This document shows, piece by piece, positions 1 to 4,240 of a stretch of 8,286 bases of DNA. The position numbers and the translations under genes were made by a program. The stretch comes from Litorimonas sp964490745 (GTDB lineage Bacteria > Pseudomonadota > Alphaproteobacteria > Caulobacterales > Maricaulaceae), in assembly GCA_964490745.1 (NCBI GenBank), contig CAZBDT010000107.1, forward strand, positions 1 to 8,286, written 5' to 3'. A model generated the notes under the pieces. The model was not told where the DNA came from, searched no databases, and saw only the letters and a program-made list of their open reading frames with translations. How positions within the stretch are numbered: the stretch's first letter is position 1; every line of letters begins with the position of its first letter.

Positions 1-6
1 AAGGAG
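1..6 (+). promoter_or_regulatory. Shine-Dalgarno site of the GIN-domain gene
   Basis: AAGGAG is separated by six bases from ATG at 13. It supports that codon over the adjacent ATG at 16 and shows that the gene is complete at its 5' end. Confidence 0.75.
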
Positions 7-12
7 ATCATT

Positions 13-672
13 ATGATGAAGACAGTTATGGGAGCCGCCAGTGCCATGGCCCTCCTTTTTTCCGCGCAAATCGCGAATGCGCATGAGGTGGATAAAAGCG
101 ATTGGGTCGAGAAAAGCTATGATTTGGAAGGATTTGACGAAATTCGCCTGCAAGGCGTGTATGACGTCACAGTCGAAGTCGGGCCGGCCTATTCCATTCA
201 AATATCAGGTCCAGCCAAGCGGATGGACTCGTTAAATGTCCGAGTAGAGGGTGATCAGCTTTTGCTTGATCATGAGGGGCGAAAGAAAAAAATAAAGAAA
301 AATCAGGGTTTGCAAGCGGTTGTAACGACACCCGTTCTGACGAGTCTGGAGCTGCAGGGCGTCGGCTCCATCGTTGCAACCGGGGTTGATACAGATAATT
401 TTGACGTGGAATTGGAGGGTGTCGGCAGCATCGAAGTCTCCGGCCAATGCGACAGGCTCACTGCGTCTCTGGAAGGTATCGGATCGTTGGATGCTTCAGA
501 TTTAAAGTGTAACGATGTCAAAGTTGATGTTGAAGGCATGGGAAGCGCCGAGGTCTATGCCTCCGAATCTGTCGATGCTGAGATTGACGGAATGGGCAGT
601 ATCGAAGTCGACGGAAACCCGAAGGACGTGAAAAAATCTAAATCCTTTATGTCGTCTATAGAGATCAATTAG
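13..672 (+). CDS. Exported GIN-domain (DUF2807) beta-solenoid protein
   Basis: The protein has 219 residues and is predicted to be exported. Residues 1-23 form a signal peptide ending in the AXA-type site ANA before His24. The mature part starts with GFDEIRLQGVYDVTVEVG, the typical opening of the DUF2807/GIN family (putative adhesin head domain). Five short repeats of the form [LVI]-x-G-[VIM]-G-S begin near residues 114, 134, 153, 173 and 191, a period of about 19-20. This fits successive turns of a right-handed beta-solenoid, each with a Gly-Ser corner. A cluster of Lys lies near residues 90-98. The two cysteines, in GQCDRL and LKCNDV, sit on neighbouring turns and could pair. AAGGAG at 1-6 lies six bases before ATG 13; the ATG at 16 is a less well spaced alternative. 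The family has no established enzymatic activity, and a surface or envelope role is inference. The promoter lies outside the window. Confidence 0.85.
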   Translation: MMKTVMGAASAMALLFSAQIANAHEVDKSDWVEKSYDLEGFDEIRLQGVYDVTVEVGPAYSIQISGPAKRMDSLNVRVEGDQLLLDHEGRKKKIKKNQGLQAVVTTPVLTSLELQGVGSIVATGVDTDNFDVELEGVGSIEVSGQCDRLTASLEGIGSLDASDLKCNDVKVDVEGMGSAEVYASESVDAEIDGMGSIEVDGNPKDVKKSKSFMSSIEIN

Positions 673-1151
673 CGACGTTTTCTGGGGGGGAATTTCCTTC
701 GCCTCCGGACCGCCGCTTTACGCCCGCGCTTTGGCTTTCCACGCATCTCTAAACTCGCATCGTTCAACGCCCAAATATCTGCATCCCCCGCTAAAATGGA
801 CTCGCCCAGATCTATCGCGGTTTGTAAAACGGGCAGGGGCGTATTCTTCCAAGCGGGCGGTGCAATAACATCTCGCCAAAATTGCCCTACGGCGTTGTCT
901 AGCAAAACTCTCGCGAAGCAATGGTTCAGATAGACGGGCCAATCTTGATTTGATTCGGCGGCTTCGGGCAGATCGTGATCTACGAGGGTGCGCCAGCGTT
1001 TGCGGATAAGGCTGTCATCTTCGTCCGGATTAACGTCCAGTCTGTCTTCAAAATCTAAATTCAGATTTTCAATCATCTCTGAATCCGCACGGCCAGCTGT
1101 GCGACGCGCGGAATTGGGGCGGTGTTGATAGCGACGGACCATGTTGTTCAT
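669..1151 (-). CDS. Small conserved-looking protein of unknown function with a basic C-terminal tail
   Basis: The protein has 160 residues and no signal peptide or membrane span, so it is probably cytoplasmic. Residues 1-60 are charged and probably flexible. The core, about residues 68-137, begins WPVYLNHCFARVLLDNAVG and ends NDASLEMRGK, and looks helical. I recall similar short alphaproteobacterial proteins carrying the label 'GCN5-related N-acetyltransferase', but I see no acetyl-CoA binding motif and do not assign that function. The last 24 residues are dominated by Arg and Lys (KPKRGRKAAVRRRRK and onward), resembling an AT-hook or other nucleic-acid-binding tail. Two ATG codons are possible, at 1151 and 1142. 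Neither has a good Shine-Dalgarno sequence, so the exact start is uncertain. The gene converges on the GIN-domain gene: its TAA (669-671 on the plus strand) overlaps that gene's TAG (670-672). Confidence 0.65.
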   Translation of the reverse strand: MNNMVRRYQHRPNSARRTAGRADSEMIENLNLDFEDRLDVNPDEDDSLIRKRWRTLVDHDLPEAAESNQDWPVYLNHCFARVLLDNAVGQFWRDVIAPPAWKNTPLPVLQTAIDLGESILAGDADIWALNDASLEMRGKPKRGRKAAVRRRRKFPPRKRR

Positions 1152-1321
1152 CTGTTATTTTGCGTAGCTGGCTGCAACGTCTGCAGACAGGCCATGTTGA
1201 CGCAGACTCAGTGGGCGGCCGTTCTTTTCAGATTGGGTTAATACAAATTAACATATCTCTGGCTGTATTCGGCCTCATTTTTGCTTAGAGACTAAGAGAC
1301 TTTTTTATGTGGGAGTGTCCT
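1152..1321. other. Divergent intergenic spacer with inverted repeats
   Basis: This 170-bp stretch separates the divergent starts at 1151 (minus) and 1322 (plus) and should hold promoters for both. It contains GTTAAT-ACAA-ATTAAC at 1237-1252, a perfect inverted repeat with 6-base arms, and the 10-base palindrome GTCTGCAGAC at 1179-1188. I could not place a convincing -35/-10 pair on either strand. TTAACA at 1248-1253 resembles a -35, but no -10 follows at the right distance. On the minus strand, 1158-1247 is open and reads like protein (see findings) but has no start codon. Confidence 0.4.
1311..1315 (+). promoter_or_regulatory. Shine-Dalgarno site that fixes the start at 1322
   Basis: GGGAG lies six bases before ATG 1322. 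It also lies downstream of the in-frame ATG at 1307, so it selects the later codon. That codon opens a normal signal peptide (MKTIIKTALV), whereas the earlier one would add MWECP. Confidence 0.7.
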
Positions 1322-1774
1322 ATGAAAACTATCATTAAAACTGCGCTTGTGACGGCGATTTTGTCCATTGGCGCTGCACCAGCCTTTGCCCAATCCGCGG
1401 ATGTCAGCCCAACGCTTCTGATTGAAAGTGGGCCAAGTGATAAGCCGCAATATCGTCGTATGATCTTTGTGAAATATCTGTCCGGCAATTATGTCAGTGT
1501 GAATTACAAAGCCTATAATCGGGCTGAGTTTAAGCAAGTTCCGAACACGACACCCGCAGACGTCATTTCGGCATGCGCCAATGGTCGGGCCTCAACACTC
1601 TCAGAGATACGTGCTTTTGAGCGTGCGGAAGCGCGTCGTGAAAGAAGCGGTCAAGCACCGGAAATTGTGCGGTTTTGCGTAAAAAATGTCTCGAATTGGG
1701 AAGGGGGACAACGTGCTACCTATCTTGACCCAATATTCAACGGGTTACCTCACGCCGCTTCATTGAATAATTAG
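1322..1774 (+). CDS. Small secreted protein of unknown function
   Basis: The protein has 150 residues when started at ATG 1322. Residues 1-23 are a clear signal peptide: Lys-rich start, hydrophobic core ALVTAILSIGAAP, and AFA cleavage site before Gln24. The mature part is about 127 residues. It contains a segment rich in aromatic and beta-type residues (RRMIFVKYLSGNYVSVNYKAYN) and then a charged, Arg/Glu-rich helical stretch (AFERAEARRERSG). Its only two cysteines, Cys85 and Cys119, could form a disulfide in the periplasm. No domain, catalytic motif or lipobox is recognisable, so I assign no function. The gene stands alone. It is divergent from the minus-strand gene upstream, is followed 14 bases after its stop by a strong terminator, and the next operon has its own promoter. 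Confidence 0.75.
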   Translation: MKTIIKTALVTAILSIGAAPAFAQSADVSPTLLIESGPSDKPQYRRMIFVKYLSGNYVSVNYKAYNRAEFKQVPNTTPADVISACANGRASTLSEIRAFERAEARRERSGQAPEIVRFCVKNVSNWEGGQRATYLDPIFNGLPHAASLNN

Positions 1775-1787
1775 GCTTTAGAGATTG

Positions 1788-1818
1788 GACCCGGGCCTCG
1801 TCCCGGGTTTCTATTTTT
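1788..1818 (+). terminator. Intrinsic terminator of the secreted-protein gene
   Basis: ACCCGGG (1789-1795) and CCCGGGT (1802-1808) form a perfect 7-bp GC-rich stem around a six-base loop, with possible G-U extensions. It is followed by TTCTATTTTTT. It lies 14 bases after the stop codon and directly before the promoter of the next operon, which it insulates. Confidence 0.85.
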
Positions 1819-1822
1819 TCAT

Positions 1823-1861
1823 TTGACTACGTGTGTGGTCATATCTATGACTACTTTTGTA
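1823..1861 (+). promoter_or_regulatory. Promoter of the BlaI/M56 operon with two overlapping BlaI-type operators
   Basis: TTGACT (1823-1828, 5 of 6 to the -35 consensus) and TATGAC (1846-1851, 4 of 6 to the -10) are separated by 17 bases. Operator 1 is TGACTACGTGTGTGGTCA (1824-1841), 7-base arms with one mismatch around four bases; it covers the -35. Operator 2 contains TACTTTTGTA (1852-1861), matching the BlaI/MecI/CopY core TACA-nn-TGTA at 7 of 8 positions; it adjoins the -10 and covers the expected transcription start near 1858. The two centres are 24 bp apart. TGACTAC occurs in both sites (1824 and 1848). BlaI-family repressors are known to bind such dyads in their own promoters, so autoregulation is expected. 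Binding itself is inferred. Confidence 0.65.
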
Positions 1862-1878
1862 ATTCAAAGGTGGTCAGT

Positions 1879-2247
1879 GTGAAACTTAAAATCAGTCAAT
1901 CCGAACTTGATGTTATGAACGTGCTTTGGCGCGAATCTCCGCTGGGGTCCGCCGAAGTTGTAAAGCGCTTGGAGACAAAAAAAGACTGGTCGGCGCGCAC
2001 GATTAAAACCCTTTTGTCGCGTCTCGTGAATAAGGGCGCTTTGACGACAGAGCCGGAGGGGCGGCGGTTTCTATATACGCCCGCTATCTCGCGCGATGAA
2101 TATGCGGGACCGGCGACGCGCAATTTTGCTGCCCGTTTATTCGGAGGGCGCGCTGCCCCGCTCGTCGCCCATCTCGCGGAAGGGGACGGTCTCTCGGAGG
2201 CTGATATTGCGGAAATAGAAGCGCTTTTAGAGAAGCTTAAAAAATGA
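1879..2247 (+). CDS. BlaI/MecI/CopY-family transcriptional repressor
   Basis: The protein is a winged-helix DNA-binding repressor, 123 residues from GTG 1879, the normal family length. Visible family features are SQSELDVMNVLWRESPLGSAEVVKRL (helices 1-2), WSARTIKTLLSRLVNKGAL (recognition helix region), the wing EGRRFLYTP, and the C-terminal dimerisation segment ending RLFGGRAAPLVAHLAE and ADIAEIEALLEKLKK. GTG 1879 is preferred because AAAGGTGG (1866-1873) precedes it at a proper distance and because the upstream in-frame ATG (1831) falls inside the operator, upstream of the predicted transcription start. Its stop overlaps the M56 start in ATGA (2244-2247), implying translational coupling. In BlaR1/BlaI and MecR1/MecI systems the membrane protease leads to repressor inactivation; the same is inferred here. 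Target genes beyond its own operon are not visible. Confidence 0.9.
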   Translation: MKLKISQSELDVMNVLWRESPLGSAEVVKRLETKKDWSARTIKTLLSRLVNKGALTTEPEGRRFLYTPAISRDEYAGPATRNFAARLFGGRAAPLVAHLAEGDGLSEADIAEIEALLEKLKK

Positions 2248-3158
2248 CCCTAGAGGCTTTTCAAAGCTGGGTGCTTCAAACCGGATTGGTCGTCAGTCTT
2301 TTGATTATCATTGTCTTGGTGATCCGACGTCCATTCGCGCGATTCTTCGGGGCGAATGCGGCCTATGCACTTTGGAGCTTGCCACTCATTCGCTTGGTCA
2401 TGCCGGGCTTATCAATTCCGCAAAGCTGGCTGCCAAAGCCTTTGCAGCCCGTTTCAGAACCGAGGCCCAATTTAGAGGTCATGTCGGATATCGTAATCGC
2501 GCCGACAGATATTCCGGCTATTGTTGTAGATAGCTCTGAGATCGCCGTAGAACAAACCTTGCAATGGGCGACAATAGCAATTTCGATTTGGTTGGGTGTA
2601 GCCGCCTTGTGGTTAGTGTTTCAGCTATATCAGCAATATCGGTTCAAAGTGAAATTGAGATCGGAAAGCACAGAGCCTGGTGACGCTTTAAGGCTCGAAA
2701 TGATACAGGCTTCGGAGCGAGTGGGTCTTCACAACACACCTTTGGTCCGTGTGTCAGAGGAAAACACCGGACCTTTTGTGACAGGCGTTTTTCGCCCCTT
2801 GGTTATTTTGCCGCGTAATTTTGAGCAAACATTTGATCCGCAGCAGAGACATTTCGCATTGGTGCATGAATTTGCCCACATCAAAAGATGTGATCTCTGG
2901 GTGGCACTCGTTACACTGATATTTCGGGTTATTAACTGGCCGAATCCTTTGGTGCATTACGCCTCGCACAAATTACGCAGCGATCAAGAAGCAGCGTGTG
3001 ATGCCTTTGTTGTGAAAATGACGGGCGGGGACAGTACCCATTCTTATGCGGAAACGCTCGTCAAAGCTGTTCGACAAGAGACAAAAATCTCAAAGTCACA
3101 TGCGCAACTGGCTTTGTCACTCTCAGAGGCCGATCAAGAGATTTCAAAAGGAGACTGA
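2244..3158 (+). CDS. M56-family (BlaR1/MecR1-type) membrane zinc metalloprotease, lacking its usual C-terminal part
   Basis: The protein has 304 residues. Hydrophobic segments lie near residues 10-27, 36-57 and 104-127, matching the first three spans of BlaR1-type receptors; the protease domain follows, about 128-285. Zinc-site HEFAH is at residues 208-212, followed by the family pattern DLWVALVTLIFRVINWPNPLVHY. DQEAACDAF then supplies the third metal ligand, probably Glu249. The family normally continues through a basic R-I/L motif, a fourth span and a periplasmic sensor of variable type. This protein instead ends at SEADQEISKGD. The expected continuation (GMGHPVAERLETL, then a hydrophobic stretch) starts the next gene in another frame. 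The start overlaps the repressor stop by four bases. The probable role is signal-dependent intramembrane or cytoplasmic proteolysis that inactivates the repressor. The active site looks intact; the split is either natural gene fission, frameshifting, or a one-base indel. Confidence 0.88.
   Translation: MTLEAFQSWVLQTGLVVSLLIIIVLVIRRPFARFFGANAAYALWSLPLIRLVMPGLSIPQSWLPKPLQPVSEPRPNLEVMSDIVIAPTDIPAIVVDSSEIAVEQTLQWATIAISIWLGVAALWLVFQLYQQYRFKVKLRSESTEPGDALRLEMIQASERVGLHNTPLVRVSEENTGPFVTGVFRPLVILPRNFEQTFDPQQRHFALVHEFAHIKRCDLWVALVTLIFRVINWPNPLVHYASHKLRSDQEAACDAFVVKMTGGDSTHSYAETLVKAVRQETKISKSHAQLALSLSEADQEISKGD
3147..3153 (+). promoter_or_regulatory. Strong Shine-Dalgarno site for the separated sensor gene
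   Basis: AAAGGAG ends six bases before ATG 3160 and overlaps the end of the M56 gene, whose TGA (3156-3158) is one base before that ATG. The placement supports independent or coupled initiation at 3160. It favours this codon over the upstream in-frame ATG at 3046, whose extra residues look unlike protein. Confidence 0.75.
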
Positions 3159-3159
3159 A

Positions 3160-4125
3160 ATGAAAAGACTACTTAACTTTGGGGTGTCTGATCCCCTGAC
3201 ACTCGGTATGGGACATCCTGTTGCTGAACGATTGGAAACTTTGGGTCGTGCCAGACCCGCAACGTGGCGCAGTCGCAGCCTCGCACTCAGTGCCATGAGT
3301 GCGATTGCGATCGCCAGTGCGCCGCTCAGCATCGCCGCAGATACAACGAATCCTGAGATGAAAACTCAAACAGAAGCGCGCTTTGCATTAAGTTCAAACT
3401 TAGACGGGACGTCAGGACAAAGCTACGAAATCATCACAGTCGACGGGGAGAAGAAGGCCTATCGTATTCTTGATGGTGGAGACCGAAAAGAAGTCGATCT
3501 TGTCCGCAAAGATGACGGTGCATATCGCCTAACCTATGAGGATGGGAAATCGATTGATTTACCGAATATTGATTTAAAGAAACTGGACGGCCTGAAGGAT
3601 TTGTCCAACTTTCAAAGCTTTGAGGGGTTAGAGGGTCTGGAAGGCTTAGCAGGTTTGGAGGGCTTACAGGGTCTAGCAGGCTTACAGGGCTTAGCAGGTT
3701 TGGAAGGTTTGAAGGGGCTCGAAGGTTTGAAAGGTCTTGAAGGTCTCGCAGGCTTGGATGCGCTAAAAGACATGGATTTAGCAGGAGGCAATATTCGAAT
3801 TGTGACGACCGAAGGTGCAGACACAATCATAGTAGATCGTTCTGAACTCTCAGGTGATGTAAAGGACCGTTTTTTTAAATTCTTTGCTAATAACGGAGTG
3901 GCGGAAAAACAACTCGACGATACAATCGTAACGGCACGCTTTGATTTTTCTGATTCTTCCGATCCGTTGGCAAGCGCGCAGCGCCAACTAGAGCGAACAA
4001 AAAAGCAATTAGAATCGTTATCCAATAATGAAAACCTGTCTTTTGACTTAAAGAATGCGCTACGGGATATTGAAAGCGCTCAGAAATCATTGGAGGAGGC
4101 TGAAAGCCGATTATTGGGCGACTAA
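3160..4125 (+). CDS. Membrane-anchored probable sensor partner of the M56 protease, with a (Gly-Leu-x)15 repeat
   Basis: The protein has 321 residues from ATG 3160. Residues 12-28 (PLTLGMGHPVAERLETL) resemble the segment that follows the protease domain within ordinary M56 proteins. Residues 30-39 are Arg-rich and 40-60 are hydrophobic, giving an N-in anchor equivalent to the fourth BlaR1 span. The periplasmic part has a region about 62-140 with beta character (SYEIITVDGEKKAYRILDGG, DDGAYRLTYEDGKSIDLP), then fifteen Gly-Leu-x triplets at 156-200 with x being Glu, Ala, Gln, Lys or Asp. A second beta-type region (NIRIVTTEGADTIIVD) and a C-terminal helical or coiled-coil segment (268-321) follow. 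I see no penicillin-binding SxxK domain. The sensing role is inferred from position and from the M56-like N-terminus; the ligand is unknown. The gene is the last in the operon, one base after the M56 stop. Confidence 0.75.
   Translation: MKRLLNFGVSDPLTLGMGHPVAERLETLGRARPATWRSRSLALSAMSAIAIASAPLSIAADTTNPEMKTQTEARFALSSNLDGTSGQSYEIITVDGEKKAYRILDGGDRKEVDLVRKDDGAYRLTYEDGKSIDLPNIDLKKLDGLKDLSNFQSFEGLEGLEGLAGLEGLQGLAGLQGLAGLEGLKGLEGLKGLEGLAGLDALKDMDLAGGNIRIVTTEGADTIIVDRSELSGDVKDRFFKFFANNGVAEKQLDDTIVTARFDFSDSSDPLASAQRQLERTKKQLESLSNNENLSFDLKNALRDIESAQKSLEEAESRLLGD
3625..3759 (+). repeat. Fifteen in-frame 9-bp repeats encoding Gly-Leu-x
   Basis: Fifteen consecutive codon triplets read Gly-Leu-x without interruption; x is, in order, E E A E Q A Q A E K E K E A D. 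All six Leu codons and three Gly codons are used, so the array is diverged at the DNA level while Gly and Leu are fully kept. Two recent-looking 18-bp duplications are visible: GLQGLA twice (3661-3696, shifted pair starting ggcttacag) and GLKGLE twice (3706-3741). The array lies in the periplasmic part of the sensor protein. Confidence 0.9.
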
Positions 4126-4195
4126 AAATAATACTCTGCTCGCCAATCCTCTAAAAATCCGAACTTGTGTGGATTAAAGCCTCGCAAGTTTCTGT

Positions 4196-4239
4196 ACCTG
4201 CCCCTTTGAACCCCGGGGCAGGTGCTCTTATATCGTTTT
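4196..4239 (+). terminator. Probable terminator of the BlaI/M56 operon
   Basis: ACCTGCCCC (4196-4204) and GGGGCAGGT (4215-4223) form a perfect 9-bp GC-rich stem with a 10-base loop, 70 bases after the operon's last stop codon. The T-rich tail is imperfect (GCTCTTATATCGTTTTT), so release may be partial. The stem ends only 17 bases before the next start codon, and its loop holds the candidate -35 of that gene. Confidence 0.6.
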
Positions 4240-4240
4240 T
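4206..4240 (+). promoter_or_regulatory. Candidate promoter giving a leaderless protease mRNA
   Basis: TTGAAC (4206-4211) and TATATC (4229-4234) each match the sigma-70-type consensus at 4 of 6 positions and are spaced by 17 bases. Transcription would be expected to begin six or seven bases after the -10, at about 4241, the A of the ATG. No Shine-Dalgarno sequence precedes the ATG: the 17 bases before it are GCTCTTATATCGTTTTT. Leaderless mRNAs are well known in alphaproteobacteria. The boxes are only moderate matches. Confidence 0.4.

Noticed and set aside
1179..1207. GTCTGCAGAC palindrome and a second GCAGAC at 1202-1207
   Set aside because: Short GC-mixed palindromes are common, it overlaps the protein-like relic, and no regulator with this site comes to mind.
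1831..1878. Upstream ATG (1831) as the start of the repressor gene
   Set aside because: It falls inside operator 1 and upstream of the predicted transcription start. The extra residues (MCGHIYDYFCNSKVVS) do not resemble the family, and GTG 1879 has a good ribosome-binding site.
2122..2127. Asn-Phe (residues 82-83) in the repressor as the BlaI/MecI-type Asn-Phe cleavage site
   Set aside because: In MecI/BlaI of staphylococci the cleaved pair is near residue 101 of a protein of about 123-126 residues; here it is about 19 residues earlier, so the match is probably chance.
3046..3159. ATG 3046 as the start of the sensor gene, overlapping the M56 gene by 113 bases
   Set aside because: The added residues look like out-of-frame translation of the M56 gene, and the strong Shine-Dalgarno site is at 3147-3153 before ATG 3160.
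3612..4025. Minus-strand open frame of 137 codons (and another at 3434-3826) opposite the Gly-Leu-x gene
   Set aside because: They are mirror images of the repeat: the antisense of Gly-Leu-x codons gives Lys/Ser/Pro-type triplets without stops. There is no ribosome-binding site, and the plus-strand frame has clear protein features.
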